Below, piece by piece: positions 19,816-29,342 of a stretch of DNA of 64,000 nucleotides. Source of the stretch: Wolfiporia cocos (lineage: Eukaryota; Basidiomycota; Agaricomycetes; Polyporales; Phaeolaceae); the NCBI GenBank assembly GCA_029448655.1, contig JACCLO010000006.1, forward strand, positions 2,852,001-2,916,000. The letters run 5' to 3'. The notes beneath the pieces were generated by a model. It saw only the letters and a list, made by a program, of their open reading frames with translations. It made no database searches and was not told the DNA's origin. Each line of letters opens with the position of its first letter. Position 1 is the first letter of the stretch. Position numbers and translations under genes: made by a program.

Positions 19816-20586
19816 CCACTTGACCTCCCCTGACACATTGAAGGAGCCGAGCGACCCCCTTATCACGTCGGAAAAGCACCTACGTATTCCCAGCGCCAAG
19901 ATGTGCGAAATCGCATCTTGGAGGGCTGAGGGGGCACTCACTGACATACCCATCGACGAGCCAATCCATGCAGGCATTGCGTGCGCTGTTGAAGCCACTG
20001 CCTCTGATGTGGTGGGCTTGGACCTGCAAAACCTGGCCAAAGTGAAACGGCGGCCTGACTGGCCTAAGTGGCAGGAGGTGATGTGTGAGGAGATACGGTG
20101 GCTCGAGTCCAGGGGGAGCTGGGAGTATGCAAACCCTCCACCGAAAGGGTCTGGCAAGAATGTGGTTGGGTCAACATGGGTGTTTCGGATGAAATGAGAT
20201 GCATGTGGTGCAATAGAGGGCTATCATGCGCGCCTATGTGTGCAGGGATCCACACAGATCGAAGGCATCAATTTCTTTCACGATGACACCTATGCCGCTG
20301 TCTGCAAACTCACTTCTGTTCGTGCCATCCTCTCGGTTGCGGCTTGCAATGGCTGGCACACCCACCAGGTCAACGTCAAAAGTGCATACCTGTATGGAAA
20401 GCTACATGACGATGAGGAGGTATACATGTGACCACCCTCTGACATTGACCTTCTGGGGCTCAGGCCTGGTCAGTCTTGTGACTCTGAGTTGCTCTGTATG
20501 GCTTGCATCAATCGGGTTGCCGCTGGTATGTGCGCCTTCGCGGAATCCTGGAGCGCTTCAAACTGGTGCGGTTGGAGCACGACCAC
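19816..20586 (+). pseudogene. Copia pol, part 2: N-terminal reverse transcriptase
   Basis: Continues the copia pol after the chromovirus. The segment WPKWQEVMCEEIRWLESRGSW and then GSTWVFRMK is the usual opening of a copia reverse transcriptase (RVT_2), with a TGA after FRMK. Another frame carries CNGWHTHQVNVKSAYLYGKL, the block with the first catalytic Asp region (here VNVKSAYLYG; functional copies normally have D where N is seen). Frame changes continue up to the FB1 insertion, which follows the residues LEHDH. Confidence 0.85.
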
Positions 20587-20712
20587 GAGGGACTTCAGTC
20601 AATTATCTTAATCTGCCAACTGCCCTTCGCTTAAGAAATCGCAGTTGCGAGCTAGGTTTGCACGCAGATTAATCTGCTAACTGCGGCAGATTAATCTACT
20701 GTGACAATAAAA

Positions 20713-20800
20713 TGGCACATCCCGGATTCGAACCAAGGACCTTAGTGCAGATGAGAATAACAGCATCACAGCGTAGTTAGCCAACTGAGCCATTGCGGCA
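20713..20800 (-). other. tRNA-like module, left arm of FB1 copy 2
   Basis: On the minus strand: A box TGGCTCAGTTGG, B box GGTTCGAATCC, and a 3' end GATGTGCCA followed by a T-rich stretch (TTTTATTGTC). The T arm pairs, but D arm and anticodon arm do not fold convincingly. I treat it as tRNA-derived, not as a functional tRNA gene. Confidence 0.6.
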
Positions 20801-21090
20801 ACAGATACCATTGACCAATAAAAATATATATAACGCAAGTTTTACACACAATTTTCGCAAATCATCAAGGCAACTAACTGCTCCAACAAGCATACAGAAA
20901 TCAATGATAGTGGTAGTTTGATTTACCATGCTTGACCTGGAGCAACTCACCATGGGAAAGCTGAATACACTGGAATCACAGGTCTTTAGAGGCAGATTCA
21001 TTTGTATTTGTGTTATGGAAGATGTTAAACTGCGAAAATGAAGTTTACGAAATACTCTATATATTGCTTAAAATGGGGGCAAGACCAGTT

Positions 21091-21176
21091 GCACTGTAGC
21101 TCAGTTGGCTAATTACGCTGCGATGCTGTTATACTCATCTGTGCTAAGGTCCTTGGTTCGAATCCGGGATGTGCCA
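21091..21176 (+). other. tRNA-like module, right arm of FB1 copy 2
   Basis: On the plus strand: GCAC at the 5' end can pair with GTGC at the 3' end, A box TAGCTCAGTTGG, B box GGTTCGAATCC, then TTTTATTGTC downstream as a possible Pol III terminator. The anticodon arm is irregular. It is an inverted copy of the left-arm module with a few changes. Confidence 0.6.
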
Positions 21177-21302
21177 TTTTATTGTCACAGTAGATTAATC
21201 TGCCGCAGTTAGCAGATTAATCTGCGTGCAAACCTAGCTCGCAACTGCGATTTCTTAAGCGAAGGGCAGTTGGCAGATTAAGATAATTGACTGAAACTCT
21301 AC

Positions 21303-22337
21303 CGACCACACCATGTTCTACCGGCGCCACCCAGGTGGCGAGATATCCATCATCTTCGTTCACGTTGATGACATGACCCTTGTATGCTCGCTGAAAAGCA
21401 ACATTGCCAAACTGAAGGACCTCATCAAGTCCCAGTTCGAAATTACTGACAACGGCGAGCTCCACTGGCTGCTTGGGATCGAAATCAAACGTGACTGGGG
21501 GCGGCACACGATTGCCCTCTCACAGCGCTCTTACATCGAATCCATCCTCTCCTGCCATGGTTTTGCTGATGTGAAACCCCTCTCACAGCCCATGGATCCA
21601 CATGTCTGGCTCTCAATGGATCAGAGCCCGACCACCGCAGCAGACTATGTGGCTATGCGTGACAAGCCCTACCTCGAAGCCCTGGGAGCTCTGCAGTACA
21701 TATCTGTTGCCACTCGTCCTGACATCACCTTTGCGGTGAGCCAGCTTGCCCAATTCAGACACAACCCGGGCATTGCACATTGGCTTGCCCTGAAGCTTGT
21801 GTACCGGTATCTCAAAGGAACAGCTGACCTCTGGCTTGTCTTAGGGGGCTCAGAGGATAGTGAGGTGATGGGATATTCGGATGCCGATGGTATGAGTACC
21901 GAAGGGCGGTGTGTGATCTCCGGGTATGTCTTCATGCTCAACAGAGGAGCAATATCCTGGTCCTCGAAATGGCAGGACCTTGTCACCCTCTCGACCACAG
22001 AGGCCGAATACGTCGCTCTCACCCATGCTAGCAAAGAGGTGCTGTGGTTGCGCTCCTTCCTCATGGAGCTTTTTGGTGACACCGTGCACCCCATTCCCTT
22101 ACGTTCTGACAATCAGTCTGCCATTGCCCTCTCAAAGGGTGACCATTTTCATGCTCACATCAAACACATCGACATCTGGTTCCATTTCATCCACTACGCC
22201 ATAGCCGAGGGCAAGATTTCGCTCTCTTACTGTCTGACCGAGAACATGACAGCCGACATCCTGACGAAGGCACTTCCGTCGCTCAAGACCAAACACTTCA
22301 CTGCCTCGATGGGACTCGCGAAGGTTCGAGGTGGAGT
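21303..22337 (+). pseudogene. Copia pol, part 3: C-terminal reverse transcriptase and RNase H
   Basis: A long open frame (21313 to about 22337) with the second catalytic motif of reverse transcriptase as VHVDDM. It is followed by the RFxHxP-like region and a copia RNase H with YSDADGMSTEGRCVISGY, STTEAEYVAL, RSDNQSAIAL and a tail ending ADILTKALPSLKTKHF. The open frame runs a little way into the right LTR. It is intact from the FB1 boundary on, but upstream breaks prevent a full polyprotein. Confidence 0.88.
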
Positions 22338-22773
22338 GTTGCGATTTGGGAACGGTGGGCTGCCGCCACCTCATGTCAGGGACCATCGGTGCGCTAGCAA
22401 GCGTGATATTAACTTTTCCTGTTTCATCCACTAGTCTACTCAACGCCAGGCACCTGTAGTGTGCTAGTACTTACATAGTATACCGTAGCTACACTTATAC
22501 CAGCCGTGCGAGTACCGGATGCCCCAGAGGCTTACCTTTGGAGCATCTGTGTACGTATCTCCCTTCTGTCTCATTCCCGCCTGTACTTACATGCCGCAGT
22601 GATGCAAACGTATCCGCGTCACTTTAGGTACAACATATAGAGAGGCTTACCTTTGGAGCATCCACTGACGCAAACGTATCCGTGTCACTTTAGCCCTCTG
22701 GTCTGCATGTTGAGACTCCGCCGTATCTGCTGTGCCGATCTGCTCTGGATCGCCTTGCCATTGTAATGCGATA
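22338..22773 (+). repeat. 3' LTR of the copia element
   Basis: 436 bp, TGTTGCG...GCGATA, followed by the AAATG duplication. Compared with the left LTR there are many substitutions and small indels. Confidence 0.85.
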
Positions 22774-22778
22774 AAATG

Positions 22779-23189
22779 GACTGTTAGATCCATTTGTTAA
22801 TGAATGAGTGTTACTATCGAAAGCTCAAACACTTCACTTTTAACACTTACAAGCTGGGGCAGAATCGCATCTAACATTAGGGGACACATGCTACGCATGC
22901 ACCAGCCAATGGGGCGGCATCGATTATGGTGCCAAGATATGGATAGCATATGATACCAGTTGAACGTAAACTTCATCAATATCTTGGATTATATGATTGT
23001 TTGTAGCTATCGAAGTCGACTACGATCCTTATGGTAGATTCTGCAGTGTACAGACAATACTTGGAAACATTGTATGCAAATCCAGATCCAGAAGAGTGAC
23101 TTGCACGATGAAAGAGCTGTACCAGTTAGGAATCCACACCTATGTGACTGGCGATTGGGGGGCCATGATCAGCAGCTAGACAACCCCTT
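22779..23189. other. Spacer between copia element and MFS pseudogene
   Basis: About 410 bp; I see no coding frame, repeat boundary or RNA gene. Confidence 0.4.
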
Positions 23190-24356
23190 TCAAGGCTTGG
23201 CGGTGAATGGTGACTTAGTCCTCAGCCTTGCACCAATCTTGTAGTAAATGAACCTATCATCAACAGTGAGTTGTTTCCTGCATGATGCAACAACACGCAA
23301 GCACTCATGGAAGTGGCGCCATGAGTGTAGTCAGGTCCACGAGAAGAGCTGTGGAACCGACTGTGCCCAAGCAATTGTACATCGTGTTTGTGAAGAGAGG
23401 AAAGGTGGCCACAAATGAGCAGCACAGAGCGGCGTTGCTTGTCATCATGCTCGCTGCAATCAGGCAATATGCAATGACGAGGTATGTGAAAACGGACGTG
23501 AAGATGAAGTACATTCCCACCCCGAATGGAATGGAAGCAATGATCGGCACAATTTAGGGGACACCTTTGTATGTTGTGAAAGCAAGCCAGAATAGCCCTG
23601 TGGGGAGGTGATTGTGTGTGTGTAATAGGAGTGTGTAATAAGCATGCCTATTGGGGTGATAATCCCGCTGACCTGACCAACGACAAGGCATGTCTCTGGA
23701 GGAGGCTTTCCCTCATACTTGATCATCATGTGGCGGTTGAATCTGCAATCACTGTCAGATAGAAATCCGATAACATGCGCAAGCACACCCCACCTGTTCC
23801 AGAGTGGCTGAGAGGCTAGTGCAAATATGAACCTGATGCCGATTCCTATGAACACCAAACCAGAATCCTCAAGGTTGAATCCGTGCACTTGCCAAAAATG
23901 ATTGGGAATGCCTGGAATGCCAGATATAGAATACCCAAGAGAAGCGCTGTCCTGTAACATGGCATTAGACCATCACTGCATAAAGTACTAGATGAGAATC
24001 AAACATACCGAAGGTCTAAGAGTAGGGCCATCCGGTCAAGGAGGATCAATTCTGTCTTAAGTGTCAGGGCATTTGTACAAGATAGTACTGGGAACTTCTC
24101 ACTGAACGGGCTATAGCAGTTGAATAGAATTGACTGGAACAAGCTCCTCTCCCGTCGATCTAGTGGAGCCCAATACTTCTCATCACCAGTCTCTATGTGC
24201 ACGCTTTATGCCGTGTCAGTGAAACGACAAGAAAATGTCCCTAAAAGAGACACACTGTACCGCCTTGTTCTTGCGTAGGACAGGTTCGTATGTCTCGGGC
24301 ACAAGCTTAAAGAATCATTAGTCCACGTGGACTTCTCAATAATGAGCAACATGTGA

Positions 24357-25578
24357 GTAGAGTTCAGTGCCACAGATGCATCTTTAGAGACACCGCAGAT
24401 GCATCTGGGGCACTCTAAGTCATCGAAATTAGGCACCCGTTAGTACCAAAATAAAGCGTCGCATGCCGGGAATCGAACCAGGAACCATGAGACCTCAGCG
24501 AAACAGCAACTGAAACCACTCAGCTAAAGTGGTTAGTGAAAGGAAGATCTTGTGCAAATATATAGTCAGTAGTTGATATAATAACGGTTGTAAAAAATTT
24601 AACATTCTGCTCATATGTCAGTAAGCTCAAGTGTTCCTTGAGCTCAGAATGCATCTCTTTATTATTAATGTATCCCACAACCCATATGTATCTGCAATGA
24701 GGTAAGGATGCTGTCATAAATTACCTACAGGGCAATTGGAACATTGCACTAAGGTGTGAATTGACAATTAACAGCTATGGCGATGAAAGGACATCAAACG
24801 GATTATATGTTACGGATTGAATATCTGTTCAGCTGAAATAACTAAGTCGAGTTACTCAGCGTATCGAGTAGCACACTACTCGTCAGACTCAATGGAGTCA
24901 AGCGTCAATATACAGGCTACAGGCTTAATTGCTTAAGCCTTTGACGAGTATAGGATCCTTGTAATTCAACAAGGTCGAGCTGAGGAACTCGACCAGTATT
25001 TACAGCAGGGTTTTATACTACGATTCTGCAATCGGGGCCATAGTGTCCTTGGTACTGCTACCACTAAGTCCATAAGGCTAGTACGGTAAGATAACTAAGC
25101 TGAAATGTTGCGCTTGAGCGCAACAGTGGCTAAAACACAGAAGCTTCATGGTAAGACACGAGATATCAACTAGAACCTGATACGCCGCGAGATCATGGGC
25201 ATAGGGCTGTTGTACATGAAACAAGGGTCGCTGGTTGAACAGGGAACCCTAGAAATAAACACACGATACTGCGGTTGAATGCTAAGTCCTCTTCTCCAGC
25301 GAGGTGTCAAATATATTCAGAATAACCATGTATGGACCGTAACATTATATTGACAAGTTTGTGACTGGATACCAAGACCATTTGGTGAAGTGGTACAGGT
25401 TGCGACTTCGCTGATCCCAGGTCAAGTGTTTGAACCCTGCACAGGTATTTCTTGCGCAGATGCATCTTATTTTATTCAAATGCATCTATGCAGCATGCTT
25501 GGGTGTTAAGATTGCTTAGAGAGCCCCAGATGCGTCTACGGTGTCTCTAAAGATGCATCTCTGGCACTGAAGTCCCTC
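24357..25578. mobile_element. Foldback element FB2 in an intron of the MFS pseudogene
   Basis: Flanked by the 7-bp duplication CATGTGA (24350-24356 and 25579-25585). The left terminus GTAGAGTTCAGTGCC and right terminus GGCACTGAAGTCCCTC match the two termini of FB1 over about 12-14 bp, although the arms differ. Arms of 55 bp or more contain two GATGCATCT-type repeats and a TTTAGAGACACCG block. A tRNA-like module lies in each arm, both facing outward. Left (minus): B-box complement 24469-24479, A-box complement 24516-24526. Right (plus): A-like box 25383-25393, degenerate B-like box 25426-25437. A solo LTR (24808-25344) sits inside; without it and its duplication the element is about 680 bp. 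Confidence 0.82.
24808..25344 (-). mobile_element. Solo LTR, family B, inside FB2
   Basis: 537 bp in minus orientation, ends TGTTACGG...CCGTAACA, flanked by the duplication TTATA (24803-24807 and 25345-25349). Read on the minus strand it aligns with the solo LTR at 8158-8699 over its whole length. It ends about 33 bp before the A-like box of the right tRNA-like module. Confidence 0.88.
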
Positions 25579-26621
25579 CATGTGAGAGCATACCATAATC
25601 AAGAGCACGAGGGTCACAAATTGCCAGATAAGGAGAACACGGTATACCCATTGCCAGTTTGTGTTCTATCATGTACAATGAGCCTAGTGGATCCAAACGG
25701 GGTGGGTGACACCTACCTGACATATGGACGATTAAGCACCAAAGGCGCAGTAAATTTGCTGCATTCTCAGATAAATACATACTTACCCTGCAGCGATTGG
25801 ACACAGGACTGGTCCAATGAATGGAGAGAGCGTATAGACCGCCATGGGCCTGCAAAGTAGTTCAGAGTGATTAGTCGATTTCACCTAACGAGGTTACTCA
25901 CGTTGCAACTTTCTCGTTCACAAATAGGTCATCTACACTGCCACCTGTGACACTCAAGAACGCGGAGCTCGAGATTTCACTCAGGAAGCGGAAGACCAGA
26001 TAAGTGGCTGGAATATTGTCCTAGTCAGAGAGGGCTCTCTTGATCAGATAAGAAGCTCAACTCACCAATGTTGGGCAGGAATGCAACTGGCCATGTGAAC
26101 ACCCAGAAGAAAAAGTAGGAGAAACAATAGATGGGGTTGCGGCCATACACTTCTGACAGAGGCCCAATGAGGAGGGGACCAAGGCCTAATGTTAAGTAGC
26201 ATTGACACGAGATATTTCAGTTAATTACGGAGAACACACCTAAACCCTCGACAAACTGGCTGACACTGAGGATACTAACTTCCTCTACTGTGTGCAAGTC
26301 CTCGACAACACCCGTTTCAGTGACCGAAGCCTAAAAGAAATAGAAATGAGGGCAAATGTATCTCGATGTTCACCACAACAAACTCACTACCATAGACACG
26401 AACATCACACAGAGCGCACCTGTACAGATGACGAGCACAATGGTCCACTTATGCGCGGTTGCCATGTCCTTCGGACTTTCCGAGGCATCTAAGACAACCT
26501 CGTATTGGTCATCTGTGGTGCTCTCTAGCACAGACAGAGGGAGACTATTAAGCTCAGCCTCTGACTTGCCAGGAACATTCTGCGTCGTCTCTGCCATATT
26601 AGTGGACAAAGATTCAGACAT

Positions 26622-27340
26622 ATTCGCGGACAGTCAAGGGAATCAATAGACCTGGGGGTTTTCGTAAATAATAGGAGTTGTATGCAACTGATGAGGAAGA
26701 TAACTATCACACACTGTCGTGAGAACCCAATAATGATGCTCAGCCATAATGCAATAACCATTGTGCCAAAAGGGCAGAATGCCAACTCTGTTGGCATCTG
26801 TGGGTCTCAGTACTTAAGCTATTACGGCACATGGTCGTGACGTGCTTGTGACAATAATGGTGGTTAGTGAATAGATGACAGCAAAACCGCCGAAGATGGG
26901 ACATATGTGGGAATGAAGCACTCTGGAGTTAGCTGGCAGTGTTGCAGCAGCGGACAAGGGATGCAAGGTGGAGGTTATGTAAATAGGCGGGCGTCTAGTA
27001 TGCTAGTGTTAGCCAAAATTTCCATATTCGGATAATGGAGGAGAAGTGCGCAAGCCCTTAACAGCGGCACCGTCAGGACCTCGAGCAGCTAGCTTCGACT
27101 GTTAGTATCAGCAGTTGTACAGGAGTGTGTCGGCATGTCTGAAAGCTATGTAACACACCACCAAGATAACTAGACCTCGTATGAAGTTCCGTATAAGTAT
27201 CTCCTCAGTACAGACGTATAAGAGAAGAGGTCACACATGTTATCAGATAAGATCCTCAGCAACAACTTCATGATCAACATGATGATGATGACAAACATTT
27301 AAATATTTATATCCCGCAGGCAGTAGTATGTGCAGCAGTC
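26622..27340. other. Upstream flank of the MFS pseudogene
   Basis: About 720 bp, no supported coding frame. An A/T-rich stretch near 27290-27310 contains ATG/ATGATG-type microsatellite sequence. Confidence 0.4.
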
Positions 27341-28616
27341 CTATAATGGACTATGGTAGGGTAAAAACGTGAGGTGGTGTGTGATGGAGTGTAGCACGGT
27401 CAAGGTAATGTATGAGTAGAGAGAGATGTTGTTGTGATATGGTAGTGGGCAGTGTAGGAGAATATGGGTACGGGTTTGTGGTGTGCTGTGATTGCATGGA
27501 CAAGTGGGTGTATTGCTAGGTACGAAGCGAGAGTAATAGTAGCCAAAATGGCCATGACCGGTGATGCACTGAATGAGTTGACATTGAGTGTCTTGATTGG
27601 CTTGGGAGTCGCGTAAGATGGGGTTCAGGGTGAGGGTGGGTAGAGTGAGCAATGCAATTCTCAAAGAGCCATCACAATTTCTAGAACATCATTCTTGTTG
27701 CCATCTGTGTAAGGATTGGGTGTGTGCATGTTACGGGTCGAATACCCGTTCGTATATTCGAGTCGCGAATATAGATCGTTCTTCTGCACGTAGGCACGTT
27801 GCCGTATGCAAGGCAAATACTCGTTAGATGCCTTCGGGTCCTAAGTGAAGTCCTTAGGAGATCGGTTAATATCCAATACGCGTTAGAGGATATAATCTGT
27901 TCAAGTGCGAGTCGTATAGAATATAAGACTCGCCTAAGTGCGAGAAGTCAGTGTGCACTTCGAGGACTTAGTCGTTCGATTGCTCAAGTGAGAAATACTG
28001 AGCGTAGTTTCCTACGTTTGAGAACGAGTATAAGACTTCTTGTTTATACAACAAGGTCGAGCTGAAGAGCCTCGACGGTAAGTACATGAGTTTTTATACT
28101 ACGCTAGGTTTCAGGGGTCAAGTCTGTCCCAGATGCCACCGATACTATCTACGCTATAGTCCCAAACGTCTGATAAGTATGGAGTGATATATCTGAGACG
28201 ATAGATAGGAATGATGGCGGTTGAACGCCATCTGTCAGCTAATAAACGATGAACATGAAACGGTGGCAGGGTTGGATCTGCCAAAGATGAAACAAGCCCT
28301 ATAGACTAGTACAACTGGGGATGTGCCTAGTAAGATCACGAGTAGCCAGGGGGGCTGGTTGCGCAACAAGTCCCTGTATCGTATTCGCCCAGTGGTGAGT
28401 TCTGTCGATATTCGAAAAATCAAAATAACCGTAACAGTGCACGTGAGCCTAGCCAAGTGAGTGTGGGTAGTATTGTGGTAGGGATATGGGTGGCTTGTTT
28501 CACAAGGTGGTCAATGTGTTCGTTTCCCGGTATGCGGCTATGACTAGGGCACCAGTGAAGGTGGATATCGATGTCAGGGTATGTCGAGAGGATTTCATCG
28601 ATGTGGTCGTGGAAAT
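27341..28616 (-). pseudogene. LINE RNase H and C-terminal CCHC region, split by a solo LTR
   Basis: The upstream part (minus strand, 28616 to 28441) reads HLHWCPSHSRIPGNEHIDHLVKQ, the last part of a LINE-type RNase H. After the solo LTR the second part (27723 to 27341) carries QCITGHGHFGYYYSRF and a C-x-C...H-x4-C pattern ending THILLHCPL, the usual region downstream of RNase H in Tad-like LINEs of fungi. The two parts are separated by the LTR at 27729-28436 and by frame changes. The upstream body of the LINE is missing; FB1 copy 3 lies directly beside it. Confidence 0.75.
27729..28436 (-). mobile_element. Solo LTR, family A (chromovirus type)
   Basis: 708 bp in minus orientation, TGTTACGG...CCGTAACA, flanked by GTGCA (27724-27728 and 28437-28441). 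It aligns end to end with the LTRs of the chromovirus at 11356-19815, with roughly a dozen visible differences, so it derives from an earlier insertion lost by LTR-LTR recombination. Confidence 0.92.
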
Positions 28617-29335
28617 GAGGGACTTCAATCAATTATCTTAATCTGCCAACTGCCCTTCACTTAAGAAATCACAGTTGCAAGCTAGGTTTGCACACAGATT
28701 AATCTGCTAGCTGCGGCAGATTAATCTACTGTGACAATAAAATGGTACATCCAGGATTCGAACCAAGGACCTTAGCACAGATGAGAATCAGAGCATCACA
28801 GCATACATTATCCAACCGAGCTACAGTGCAACTGGTGTCTGCACATTTTTAGGAAATATATAGAGTATTTCGTAAACTTCATTTTCGCAGTTTAACATCT
28901 TCCATAACACAAATACAAATGAATCTGCCTCTAAAGACCTATGATTCCAGTGTATTCAACTTTCCCAGTGTGAGTTGCTCCAGGTCAGGCATGGTAAAAC
29001 AAGCTACCACTATCATTGATTTCTTTATGCTTGTTGTAGCAGTTAGTTGCCTTGATAGATTGTGTGTAAAATTTGCGTTATATATATATATATATATATT
29101 GATTGGTCAAATGTAACTGTTATCACTATGGCTCAGTGGGCTAATTATCCTGCAATGCTCTTATTCTCATCTGTGCTAAGGTCCTTGGTTTGAATCCTGG
29201 ATGTACCATTTTATTGTCACAGTAGATTAATCTGCCGCAGCTAGCAGATTAATCTGCGGGCAAACCTAGCTTGCAACTGCAATTTCTTAAGCGAGAGGGC
29301 AGTTGGCAGATTAAGATACTTGACTGAAACTCTAC
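28617..29335. mobile_element. Foldback element FB1, copy 3
   Basis: 719 bp with the same termini as copy 2 (GAGGGACTTCAAT...TGACTGAAACTCTAC) and in the same orientation. Flanks TGGAAAT (28610-28616) and CGGAAAC (29336-29342) match at five of seven positions and fit a decayed 7-bp duplication. Arms, tRNA-like modules (left B-box complement 28754-28764; right A box TGGCTCAGTGGG 29129-29140, B box GGTTTGAATCC 29187-29197) and the A/T-rich centre match the other copies. A (TA)n run lies at 29078-29099. Confidence 0.85.
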
Positions 29336-29342
29336 CGGAAAC

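Larger units (their letters stand above)
20587..21302. mobile_element. Foldback element FB1, copy 2 (best preserved)
   Basis: 716 bp flanked by the 7-bp duplication CGACCAC (20580-20586 and 21303-21309). Removing the element and one duplication rejoins copia reverse transcriptase in frame (LEHDH|TMFYRR). Termini are GAGGGACTTCAGTC and GACTGAAACTCTAC. Arms of about 170 bp are near-perfect inverted repeats. Each arm carries a tRNA-like module pointing outward. The left one is on the minus strand (B-box complement 20724-20734, A-box complement 20781-20792). The right one is on the plus strand (A box TAGCTCAGTTGG at 21097-21108, B box GGTTCGAATCC at 21155-21165). The centre (about 300 bp) is A/T-rich with no supported ORF. 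Confidence 0.88.
7038..22773 (+). mobile_element. Ty1/copia LTR retrotransposon with nested insertions
   Basis: Two LTRs (7038-7482 and 22338-22773) start TGTTGC and end GATA. They are flanked by the 5-bp duplication AAATG (7033-7037 and 22774-22778). A purine-rich GGTTCGAGGTGGAG lies directly before the right LTR. Inside are gag, protease, integrase, reverse transcriptase and RNase H in copia order. Three insertions split it: a foldback element at 7607-8850, a chromovirus at 11356-19815 and a second foldback element at 20587-21302. Removing them leaves about 5.3 kb, a usual copia size. Many differences between the LTRs and several frame breaks show it is old and inactive. Confidence 0.92.
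23190..26621 (-). pseudogene. MFS drug/polyamine-type transporter gene, decayed
   Basis: On the minus strand exons can be followed from an N-terminal Met at 26621 to a stop at 23190. Recognisable parts are TM1; EEVSILSVSQFVEGLGLGPLLI; IGPLSEVYGRNPIY; RFLSEISSSAFLSVTGGSV; TLSPFIGPVLCPIAAG; NTNWQWVYRVLLIWQFV; LVPETYEPVLRKNKAV; TGDEKYWAPLDRRERS; a PPPE segment; IVPIIASIPFGVGMYF; and TTLMAPLPFIYYKIGARL. This is the order of fungal TPO/fluconazole-type MFS proteins. Breaks include a 1-bp loss before NTNW, a frame change after AFPIIFG, a GC instead of GT donor after ITPIG, an in-frame TAA where Trp is usual (before IVPII) and a lost GT donor after MAPLP. The intron after LVLLIM holds foldback element FB2. 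Confidence 0.85.

Noticed and set aside
24460..24535. Functional tRNA genes at this site and in the FB arms
   Set aside because: A and B boxes are present, but acceptor, D or anticodon stems do not pair properly; they are better called tRNA-like.
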